Source: Branchiostoma floridae
Lineage: Eukaryota > Chordata > Leptocardii > Amphioxiformes > Branchiostomatidae
NCBI RefSeq assembly: GCF_000003815.2
Contig: NC_049984.1
Span: 15,646,765 to 15,710,764 of the forward strand
Length of the DNA stretch: 64,000 bases
Direction of reading: 5' to 3'
The translations under genes and the position numbers were made by a program. Below, piece after piece: positions 21,775-33,700 of the stretch (position 1 is the first letter of the stretch; each line of letters opens with the position of its first letter). The notes beneath the pieces were generated by a model. It made no database searches and had not been told where the DNA came from. It worked only from the letters and a program-made list of their open reading frames with translations.

Positions 21775-24700
21775 GTAAAGGATTTTCATCCAATGATATA
21801 CTCTGTTGTTGTAAGATCTTGTCAGTGATTCGAGTTTATGGGTGACATCGGGACATGCATAATTTTTGTCCATTTTCCAAATTTAAAGGAAAGTCTGCAA
21901 CTAGAAGATGTGAAAGAAAGCACGCTCACATCAGTTTTTTGGGTTCCCTGGGGATATTACCGATATAGGATATCACCTACATAGTACAATCAGCTTGGTG
22001 TGAGTGGTTCAGAATATGGTCGTATGGCCGCATTTGGAGCAAATTGCTGTCGTATTGAGGTCGTCTGAGTTAGCACCGAATGGCAACCGCTCCAGACCCT
22101 TGCTTCTCGCTGTTTAGCCCCTGGCCGCAAAGAGAGAGTAGTCGGCCCATCCAGTTATGCATGTAATGTATCTTTTACAGTCTTCAATAGTGTTGGATTG
22201 CTGCTTCCCCTTATTCCATCATTCTGAAAATGCCGTCTTGCACGATGATAACATGACTGGTGCGCATTCAATAAGCTAGTCTTTCAATTCCACTGGTATT
22301 AATTGGATTTGTTTGGATATGTAATGTCTGTATATTCGTATACACATATTTTATTAATATAGCTAAATTTAATTTTATTTATAAAACATCTGTATACGAA
22401 TATGCACATGTTTAATAAACATAACATAGCTTTCTTGTTTATAGATTTGCATCTATCGCACTGCAGTAGACCCAATTATGGGGCATGAAAATACAATTTA
22501 CTTTAGTTAACTGTTGTGCCATCATTCTTCAGAAATAATGCCTGCCGGCGCCATGGGAAGTGTCAACTTTGTTCCTTTCGACGTCCCCGATGAGTTTTAT
22601 AACTATTGTAAAGACCTGGACTTCGACTCGGTTGCGATCCCCAACTTCTATGGCCACGGAAGTGTTTCGGAGATCCTGACGTCACGGCAATGGCAGGAGA
22701 TGACGACTGTTGACCGTTCGTGCCATCCGCAAATCCAGCCATTTCTATGTTCACTCTTGATGCCTCGGTATACAACAAGGTAACTTAAAAGCAGGTCTAA
22801 GCTTCGACCTTAGTGTACACTCCTGGTTGAACTAATAGATAAAGATAGATGTATGTGTTCAATGGTGGGACCGGATAGTAACTTTTCACGAATGAAAAGG
22901 CATGATGGTATATAGTTACAGATATTAGATTGGCATGTTACGAAATACCTTTTCGTAAAAGCTCAGTCGATCACTCACTCACTCACTCGCTCACTCGCTC
23001 ACTCGCTCACTCGCTCGCTCACTCGCTCACCCACTCACTCACTCACTCACTCACTCACTCACTCACCCACTGATTCGCTCGCTCGCTCACTCACTAGCTA
23101 CTCACCCACCCACTCACTTGCTCCCTCAGTCAATCAGAAAGTTCTTCTTCGTCAATCAGAAAGGCATTGAACATAATAGAATTTGAAAGCAGCAAATGTT
23201 CCAGTTCAAATACATCAGAAACCTACATTGCGAAGACTAAACCTTTGCATCCTTATATTAGAAATGAACTGCCCTGTCAGTCATGGTGCAGAGAGGTAAA
23301 GTCGTCATGCTCATCAACAGACATCGACTGTGAGAGTCTTCCTATCACTGGATGCGTCAACTTGGAACCTCCCGAAGGTATAGTGAAAGCAACGGAACAC
23401 ACGTATCTGAAACTGATCAACTTGAAAGACTTACGTCGTTCTTTGTGTAGTCTGATACCAGTATAGCAGTTTGTGTAGTAGTTGTCTTCTGTAGTCCGTG
23501 CTCGAGGCAGTAGTTAGTCTTTTCTATTTGGTGCTCGAGGCAGCAGCAGCATCAGCAGTAGTAGTAGTATTGGTGGGGGTGGTAGTAGAAGTAGTAGTAG
23601 TAGTATAGTAGAAGAAGTAGTTGTAGTAATTATAATGATCTATAGCAGTAGTGTTTTCTATTTGGTGCTCGAGGCAAGTGTCAGTCAAAACAATAACACT
23701 TTTAAAAGAATATTGTGCATGAGTACCAACGATGGTAACATCGATATTTGCATTCTACTTCAGATTGCTACTACGGTAATGGAGAAAACTACAGAGGCGT
23801 GGGAACTCTACCGGAGGGAAGCGGGAAGACGTGCCTTAATTGGACTAATGTGCTTGAGCCATTGTTTGGACAATTCAAGTCCCACTTGGACTGGGTTGAT
23901 AAGCGTGAGAACTACTGCCGAAATTTAGGGCTGGGTCAGTATTCTTCCCCCTTTCTTGAAATTCTATACTTTTTAAACCGTGTGTTTTTATAGTTACCTT
24001 TTAAAATGCATTATTTTTTTACTGTCTGTTTGATTTTGCCTGTCTGTGTTTTACAGGCTTTTTTTATCAAGAACCCTTCTGTTTTGTGAGAACCGTCTTT
24101 GATGGCGAAGAATACCCACTCCCAACGCCATGTGGTTTGAAGCCTTGCGATGGTAAGTTTTTCGTCCTTCCTGTCCACATACAGGGCTATGATAAGGCTA
24201 GAAACATTTGTCCGAAGTGTTTAGTCCAAAATTACTCGGAGCAGTGTTCATTAGTTTTTGCTAATCTGGTGAGTTCTTTACTTTAGAGTCCATTCCAAGA
24301 CACCATGAGGGTTTTTAGGCGCAAAAAGCGACCCCTTACGATTGGACTTCCGGAATTCCCAACAAAGTGTGCGTTACTTTCAACACTTTTATATCATAGG
24401 AAAACATCTGGGTAGAAGGTAAAAAATGGTTTGGGTGCCCAAAATTACTTTGCTACTTTTCTATTATCGAAAGAAGGCTCACCCTGGGGGTTACCGCTAA
24501 CGCGTAGCGAACCCTTCGGTAACCGCAAAAAGCGACCCCTTACGATTGGACTTCCAGAATTCCCAACGTCGAATTAGTGACGATTTTCCTTCAACTTTGA
24601 CATATAACTTCCATTGCAATACGCTGTACATACGCATATTCACATTGAACTACTACTAGCCTTATTCTCACGTCTTTTCCAGTTCCTGGCTGCGGACTTC

Positions 24701-27700
24701 CCCCTGTTGTGGAATCTGGGAGCAGAAGTCCGGTGCAAAATTTCTACAGGGTAGGAGAGAGCGTCTCCATCAGCTGTGATGTAGGCTACGTCATAGAGGA
24801 TGACGACATGTCGATAACATGTGCAGGAGATGGAACATGGAACAAGGAATATCTACGGTGTACTGGTGAGTTTGTCTTTAGTAGTATAGTTTATGAGTTT
24901 CTAACATGGATCCTACGTTACCATTTCCCCCGATCAATTAGATATACAGCACGAGGGAAGTATTAGAAACAGTTACATGACAGAATCTACCTCGACATGA
25001 CTTCCATACGGTCCACACGAATTAGTGACTTTGACAAGTAACCTGTTTCTTCAGTTAAATGCTCTAATGTTGTTTCTTATCTACCAGTTCATTCTATTGA
25101 TGCTAAGGTAGATATCAACTATTGTTTCGCTTCAATACTTAATGCTTTAATTTGCTATAAATTTACATGTCTCTGATAGAAAGTATATATAGGTCATAGG
25201 TTATTTTGAAAAGCAATTTCTTGAATTGCAACTCTCTATAATTACGTACACAGTATAACTTGTGAAGGACCCATAACGAACTCTTCTGCCGTTTACTATG
25301 CAGTTGACCACAGGCTGCAGCTTGCCAATACTCTGCTTGCTTCAGAACGGTACTCCCCACAGCTGGCACCCAGTCGGAATCAGGTCAACGTGATCTTCGA
25401 AGCTGCAGTGGTGGAGATAATCGACGCTGTAAGTGCGACATCTAGCGTTCCCTCTTCGTATTGCAGTTGCCACAGTTCATGACAAGGACGTTATGCTATG
25501 TGCAATTTGCGATGCTTTTACTATGAGATGTTTTAACATTTTTCTGCTGTTTCAGGACGAAAAGAACGAGAACATGTTCGCATCGATCGCTTTCAGGCTG
25601 GTAAGTGTTTTGGCTGTTTTACACTTTAACTTCTTTGCTTTGACACAGTCTTATTCATATATTATCAAAATGTATAAAAGTAAAGAAAAATAATAAGTGA
25701 GGCAAATGCGACATAGTGTATAAACAATGCTTTCGCAAAATGTTGCTCTCGTCATATAGCCTTTTCATGGTAACATGAAATGTGTCACACAGTACCTATT
25801 GTGAATGTTGTTAACGTTGTTAACTGTTTTGCGTTTCTTCTAGCGATGGAGGGACAACCGTCTTTTTTGGACCCCCACCAAGTACGGTGGAGTCTCTGAG
25901 CTTGTTGTGACCACGAAGGATGTGTGGATCCCCAAAGTCTTTCTACAACGAAAGTGAATATCCGTCTTTTCTCTCATTACAGACACATGATTTGAATACT
26001 AGTAATTTGCTCCATAGATTTTTTCATTGAGACAAAAAAACAATGCTTGATGGTAAAAAAATACGGGTCTTAGTGGCAAATGTGCAAATGTTGACACACG
26101 GGCGGAACCAAATCCATAGGTGTTTTTGGCACCTTTAGACAGATTAGCCGTGAGGCTCAGTGGGCGTCACTCCACCGTCATGGGGGCAGGGGCAGAGCGA
26201 GTATCGAACTCGGGTCCTACTGACTCCGATTCCAACGCTCTAGTCGTTGCGCTACACTGTCACCATGCTTATTGATGCCACCAGGAAAAATAGTCTCTTC
26301 TTGACCCAGGTTTCATTCATAAATTTCACGATTGATAAAACGTATGTCCATAGCTGTACTTTGGCTGCTTAAATCTCTTAAGTCTCTGATAACGAGAAAG
26401 ATCTAAAACATTACCAACAATGACTATGTTGATTACTACAGCGGCGACGCTAAATTCAGTGACTTCCCCGATGCTCCCGTGACAGTCAGCAGTGATGGGC
26501 TAGTGGAGTGGGACATCATTGATCTACTCACGACAACATGCGATCTCGGTAAGTTCTCTCAAATAAGAATTGTTGTCTGAAAGCGAATAACTATGTGTAA
26601 CTGCGTAGCGAGTATATGGTCACGCTTGATACGTAAATTGTTCATGCTTACAAGGCACATACATATACATCATGTCATGTACATAGTATTACGCACATGC
26701 TTGATACGAATACGTACAAGGTTCTTCATTACACAACTAGGATGTATGTACAATCAGCAGGCGACGTTTTGATTACCGCCTGCCACCCCTCTGACGGCAA
26801 TACTAACTGGTTCTATCCTAAACTGCAGAAGAGAGGTCAGAGGTCAGCTCTTCGGGAAGCCACCCTTCCAAGGTCTCAGCGGTAACCAGCCTTTTTTTCA
26901 TCTCAAACTCATAAACTGTGGACTCATCTCTGTCTCAAAACTTACTGAGGCATGTTTGAGTCTAGTCTTTGCCTTCACATGTGTAGACCTGTTGGTAAAA
27001 GCTGAAATTGAATGTCTGGTTTGCCGGGAGAAGCTTGAAGGGGAGGGCGGCCCGCCATAGCGCTAGTGCCGTGAGTACGACTAGTCAGTTTACTATTCTT
27101 TGCTCGTCCTAGTTGCGAGCTTTTGAAATTTCCTGTCTTGTACATAGTGTGTATATTTGATCGTGTATTTTTGCTTAATTGTTGACTTAGATACGCACCT
27201 TAGATACGCTTTTTTTTCAATGAACTGCTGGAAGCTTGCTTCCATAGTATTGATATGCAAATTAAGTCAGTGGGCAATAGATCTAGATTTACATGTGTGT
27301 AACAAGTTACTGTACCCCAGAGTCCATACCAACACCTGGATTTTAGCCACGCTAGCCTGGACTTAGCCAAGGAAGTTGCAATATGAAGTTTTTGGTACTG
27401 GTTGTGCACTTTTGTCTGTTACTTCTCGCCGGAGACATCTGCCCGAATCCCGGCCCTCAGCATCAGCTGACCGTGGCGACAACAAACGTACGAAGCCTCA
27501 ACCCAAATTCAGACCAAGGCGCTGCAAAACTAAATGAACTGGAACATCATCTGCATAAAGAAAACATTTCTGTCCTTGGACTTACCGAAACTTGGCTTAA
27601 TGAGTCGATCCAGGACAGTGACATTGACATCTCAGGATTCTCAACTATGTTCAGGAAAGACCGCAGTGGACAGATCGGGGGTGGCGTTGCCTTACTCGTC

Positions 27701-30700
27701 AGTGATACCCTGGCATGTAAGCACAAACCAGACCTAGAGGCAGGTAGCAGCCAATGGCAAGACCTCTGGATTGAAACATCGATTGCCGGACAGAAACTTC
27801 TTATTGCCTGTATCTACAGACCTCCTTCCACCACTGACATTTTCTTTGAACAGTTCGAATGGAGTGTCTCCAGGGCAGCTACTGAAAAGAAACAGATCAT
27901 CATAACTGGTGACTTTAATTGTCACAACACGGACTGGGGCGGGGCTTTTACCGACAACAACGGACTCTCTTTGGCTGATATTGTTGAAAGGTTTGGACTG
28001 TATCAGGCTCAGCACCAGTATACAAGAGTCACACCTACTAGTAATAGTGTCCTTGACCTACTTATTCTTTCCGATCCAGCTAGAATCAATAAGATGTTCA
28101 TGTTAGCGCCTATTGGCACATCCGACCACTCGGTCGTAGTCTGTCAACTTAACATGTATTTTCCCAACAGCAGTGCCAAAAGGCATATCTGGCAGTATGC
28201 CAGAGCAGACTTCGACCGTTTCAGGTCGGAATTAGGCAAAGCGAACTGGTCCTCAGCCATGTCAGGCTACACTAAGAGACTTCCGATGTTCACAAACAAT
28301 GAACTCAGCTCCATACAGCTGTCGGTAGAGGAGGTCTACAACGTCCTATCTGATCTCCGCATCAACAAAGCTCCCGGTCCAGACTGTATACCCAACCGCC
28401 TTCTCAAGGAAGCAGCGCCAGTAATCAGTTCATCCCTCTGCGAGTTATTCAACTTCTCACTCGCGACCGGACGCCTTCCTGCAGAGTGGAAACAGTCTAA
28501 CATCTCACCAGTCCATAAGAAGGGGGACAAGACAGACCCGTACAACTACAGGCCCATTGCCCTGCTGCCTACGGTCGTCAAAGTCCTGGAGAGACTGGTG
28601 CACAACAGACTTTACACGTACCTCATGGACAACGGCTTACTCAACCCTAAACAATCTGGCTTCAAGAAGGGTGACGGGACTGTACTACAATTACTACGTT
28701 TACTTGATGACTGGGCAAAGTCCATAGATGACCCAAATGTTGCTTGTACCGCCGCGGTATTCCTGGACGTGCGACGCGCTTTCGACAGTGTATGGCACGA
28801 CGGCCTTATCTACAAACTGTCGCGATACGGAGTCCAAGGCCCGCTCTCCAACTGGTTCTCCGACTACTTATCGGGTCGGAAACAACGTGTGATTATCAAC
28901 GGCGTGGGATCTTCATGGGGGTCTACAACAGCTGGCGTCCCACAGGGAAGCATTCTTGGACCGTTGCTGTTCTTGATCTACCTGAACGACATTCAAGAGC
29001 TTCCCTGCAAATCCAGCATAAACTGTTTCGCTGATGACACCTCACTGTATAACTCTGGACGCACGGCCTTCGAGGTCGCCAACACAACCAATGCCGACTT
29101 GCGCCTCGTCTCCAACTGGTTCCACGACTGGGGGCTCCAGTTACACCCCGACAAGTGTAAGGTCATGTGCATTAAGGCACTCCAAAGCAAAGTCAAACTA
29201 CCCCCCATTTACTTAGCAGGTGAGCTCGTTGAAGAGGTGACCTGTTACACCCACCTAGGGCTTACGTTACACTTCTCACTACGCTGGAAGGAACACGCAG
29301 AAGTGGTCTCCAGCAAGTCAAAGAAAGTCCTAGGACTGCTTAGCAAACTCCAAAGTAAGCTTCCTCGTGAAGCCATGGAGACTGCCTACAACACCCTCGT
29401 GCGCACGAAGCTAGAATATGCTTCCATCCTTTTAAGCAACATCGGTACCACTGCCAGCAAGTCTCTTGAACAAGTTCAGTATCATGCGGGACGTCTTGTC
29501 TCAGGTGCGATGGTGCGCACACCATATGCCAAATTACTGGACGAACTAGAGTGGGATACCCTCGCAGCCAGGAGAGATCACAACAGACTACTGATTATGT
29601 ACAAACTGACATCAGGTTCTGTTCCACCTCATCTCCAGCCGTTAATCCCCACCACTAGGAACAGTCAAAGACAACTAAATGTACGCCTTCGGAACGACAC
29701 ACACTTGCATGTTCCCCACTCCAGAACAAACACATACAAGAATAGCTTTGTCCCGTACACCACTCGTTTGTGGAACAGTCTACCGAAGGAAGTGAAGGAA
29801 GCCACCTCCTTTAACCTGTTCAAACGGAAGTGCAGAAACCACATGCTGTCAGCCCGTCATCACCAGAAGTACCGTAGGTTTGGTGAACGCCGCAGCAACA
29901 TCCTTGCTACCAGACTCCGTCTTGGCTGGTGTCAGCTGAATTCCACGCTGGCCAAGTTCACCATCACCACTCGGAGATGCGCCTGTGGTGCAACATCGGA
30001 GACGGTTGCACACTTCCTCCTTCATTGCTCACTGTACACAGCGGCACGACAGTCACTCACAACAGCTGTGCATCGTCTCGTGGAACGTCCCCTCTCCACT
30101 ACCCTCCTACTCAACGGGTCTCCGGGTCACGACGACAATACAAACAGAAGTCTTTCGACCGCTTTTCATACTTACATCTTGTCAACAAGACGGTTTTAGC
30201 TACTTCCAGTCGTTCCCCCTGTACTTTGCTATTTAGATATGCGATGTCGCCCGTGGAAGTTCCAACATTGTTTGTACATAGCCTTTCCTCCAGATGACCT
30301 CTGATCTCCGAACTTGTGAACAAACTATTTTTGTGATATGAAGCATTTATGACTCGAATTGTATATTGCAAATAAGATTGTAGACTGATTTTAGATTAAC
30401 ATGTTAGATATGTTGTTAGTTTTTGATTATGCCATTGTTGTGCAGCGTCATGATTTGTATTGTATATGTATGTATGTGGTCACGACATCAGCATATGCTG
30501 CCTATGTGTCCACATTGTATTGCCCTTGTTGCAATTTGAATAAATAAATAAATAAACTGCAGACCTAGGTGTCGCTGCTGGCAATGCGGTGCCAAACGTA
30601 AACAATCGTCATGCGTCAATGTCTTGTCATACATACGAGAATGATAATAGTCAATGAATATTGTCCGGCTACAATGGATAAGATAGTTAACATTATTTGG

Positions 30701-33700
30701 TATATAAACACTGCGGTCCAAAACTTGACACACTATAGATCCTGGTTGATATAGAAATTTGTCATCCTATGATTCTCCAACGAGATGAAATTATTGATAA
30801 TCAGCTAGATTATTCACATTGATAAATAGACACATAAGGAGAGGGGAGGATTACTGATACTGAGATGCATATGTTTTACAGAGCCGGCATTGTTTCCTTT
30901 TGACACCATGGAGTGCCCTGTGTGCCTGGGAGCGAACACTCGTGTGGAAAGGTTTCACTGCCCGAAAAGGAATGACAACAGAAATGCTACTGAACACAAT
31001 ACTCACATAGAAAATTTCATGGCATGTGGGGAAGAGTCTGTGGACGTGGCGGACCAGTGGAACGCGCGATGGACGGTATGTGTTGTTCATCGATACCTAA
31101 AACAAGGTTTTGTTCCACTTTCATCAGGTAGTACTTGATAACATTATGATTATCAGCTTTGTAAGCATCGTTACAAAATAGGAATTGTCAGATGAAGAAG
31201 ACTCAATTTCCTTTTTTTTATTCTCTACTAGATTGCTGTGAACGAGGGCGTATTTGGTAGTGGTTGCATCAACATGAAGTTTGACCGCATCCCAACGTTC
31301 CACTTCTGTACCACGCTGTTCCCTGTCATCATTCTGTCTCTGCTCATGTGCATCACCTTCGTGCTGCCCATTGAAAAGGTGCGTTGAAATCAAACAAACA
31401 AACAAACAAACAAACAAACAAACAAACAAACAAACAAACAAACAAACAAACAAACAATTAAACAAACGGACGACCTAGCGGGAGCTGAATACCAACGGAA
31501 TTATAATGTGTATTACCTGGCTTGTTGTCATAACCACTCTCTCTCTCTCCAAGCAGAGGTTCGGTTCCAACTGCTGTTTTGACGTGTTTAGAGATTTGGC
31601 TCCGGCTGTTCTGCTTGGAGAATAGTCAGGCCTAGATGAGAGAAATTTTGTTCTACATGTTCTGACCACAAGATGTAACGAGATTATAAAGCCAATGTTC
31701 CCATTTACGATGTGTGGATTTTACTCCTCCTCAAGTTTTGATGTATTAAGTACAACAAAACATGTACACGTATCTTCAATTTTGCTAGAGTTCTATAGAT
31801 GTATAATTATGCAACCATGTTTTCGATAGGGAGATCGTCTATCCTTCGGGATGACGATCCTGTTGTCCATGGTGGTGTCTCTGGTTTTCATTACGGAGGT
31901 ACTGCCGGCCAAGGGCTCCATGCCTGCAGTAGGTAAGAGCTGCGACTTGCTTACGGTTCCAAATTTAAACAGAATCGTTTCAATAGTCAAAATATTACCT
32001 TATATGTCTGATGATGAAAGAATATCCAACGAATTTGTGTATTTGTATTGCAACGCCTTCGAAAATAGAAATGTGGCATGCAACTATGGCAAAATGATTG
32101 TACTTGTTCCATCTCATAGCGCTGCTGATCGTGGTGTACATGTGCATGATGGGATTTTTCCTGATCGTGACCGTGATAGTCATCAGGATCAGCTCAAAGG
32201 TGAGACTCATCAGTACAACCAGGATGGATTGGCCAATCTTTAACCCGCATTGGATATCGCTCAGGAGGATGACGTACTATTTGTCTATCTTAGCATGAAA
32301 GCTCTTCTGTGTTGGTATGATTTTTTCATTGTCATTCAACACAAGCATTTTTGCGACGAATAAGTGACTGAAAATTCGAGGTAAAAAAAAGTTTGTGTTG
32401 AATGACAGGAGAAAACATCAAAATATTGTAAATCTACTGCAAAAGCCACGGTTGACGGATTTTGATGCCTAAGCATGCCCGTGTCAGTTTTAATAGGCTA
32501 TATGATGACATTGTTACTGTCTTGCCGTTGTGGTGTTTATAGTGATAAAACACTTCGTTTGCTACAAAGCCACCTAGTGAAAAATTCTAACATTGTGGTG
32601 CTTATAGTTTTGTCATATGCAATGCACATATGTCTGAACAATCTACCTAGTCATATAAAGTTACATGTGATTGTATATTATTGCATATAACCAAGCAGAA
32701 TGATACACGATAATCTGTATGAGGGATATTGATATGTAATTATTGTATTAATACACACACACACACACAGACACACGCAAACATGCATAAACACAAACAA
32801 ACAAACAAACAAGCAAGCAAACACACACGCATGCTCGTCGATGTTGAAGAAATAAAGACGGACTCGCTTTTTATGTTCAATAAAGGATAAGTTTTGTTCT
32901 CTGCAGGATAAAGACCTCCCTCCCATCTTGAAGAAGGTGTTTCTCCGGTATGTCGCCCGCCTGGTGCTCCTGGGGGACCTGACCAAGCCAACACAAGGTC
33001 ACACTGTCCTGAAAGTGGACGACTTTGAGATGGCGAAAGGAATGATGGGAAATGACAGGTAGGCTTGGTCGCCATCTTGTCGCCATCTTGACACAACATG
33101 ACGAGAGTACCACTATGATAGCTTTACTCCTTTTTGTTCATGTCTATAAGTTAAAAAAAGGTATGTGGTTTGCATTGGCTATATTACTGTTATGTTTTTC
33201 AACATATTATCCTAATGGCCATTGACAGTACGTACAAAAACATAAAATTAACGAAGTCTTGAGTTGTTTTGGGATGGACAAGATGAATCATTGTTGCGAC
33301 TCTAGTATAATCCAAATACCTTTCATGCTGACATTCCAGTAATGTCACTTTATTTGTCTGTACACTTGTGCATTAATATTATCGTTCAATTTTTAGCTTG
33401 CGTTCCTTTTCTAGAGGCCTCTTTGCCCCAATATGTCCATGCCACATACCTAAAAGAAAGTTAATGTTTTCACGTGTGTATAAAGCGAACATTCTCACGT
33501 ATTAGAAAAAGAAATCCTTCAATGCAAAGCTTTATATTCTCTTATTGCCATTAGTAAATCATCCCAAGCCGAGCCAAACCACCTTCTTGAAGTCTTGCTG
33601 TCTCTCAAGGAGTCCGTCAACAATCTCAGCAATGCCGTCGAGACATTCGGAACCTCTAAACCGTCCGAGGCGACGGAAGACGAGCCTGCCAAGACGGACT

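Larger units (their letters stand above)
25304..31075 (+). other. Gene B exons 9-13: Cys-loop ligand-binding domain
   Basis: Motifs in order: LANTLLASERYSPQLAPS, FEAAVVEIIDA, DEKNENMFASIAFRL, RWRDNRLFWTPTKYGG, KDVWIPKVFLQRN, GDAKFSDFP, EWDIIDLLTTTCDL, EPALFPFDTMEC. The Cys-loop has exactly 13 residues between cysteines (TGC at 26538-26540 and TGC in exon 13). The post-loop segment CPVCLG, FHC, FMAC is conserved with A and C. Loop A Tyr, loop B Trp and the loop C vicinal Cys pair of nicotinic receptors are not present. Confidence 0.86.

Noticed and set aside
22970-23120. Regular tetramer array as a CRISPR-like or satellite structure
   Set aside because: There are no spacers; it is a simple microsatellite in an intron of a eukaryotic gene.
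24057-24075. Suspected frameshift at the start of gene B exon 7
   Set aside because: Recounting the T-run gives seven T residues, which keeps phase 1 and the same 96-bp length as gene A.
27734-29525. Minus-strand and out-of-frame open frames within the LINE
   Set aside because: They are shadows of the 938-codon retrotransposon ORF.
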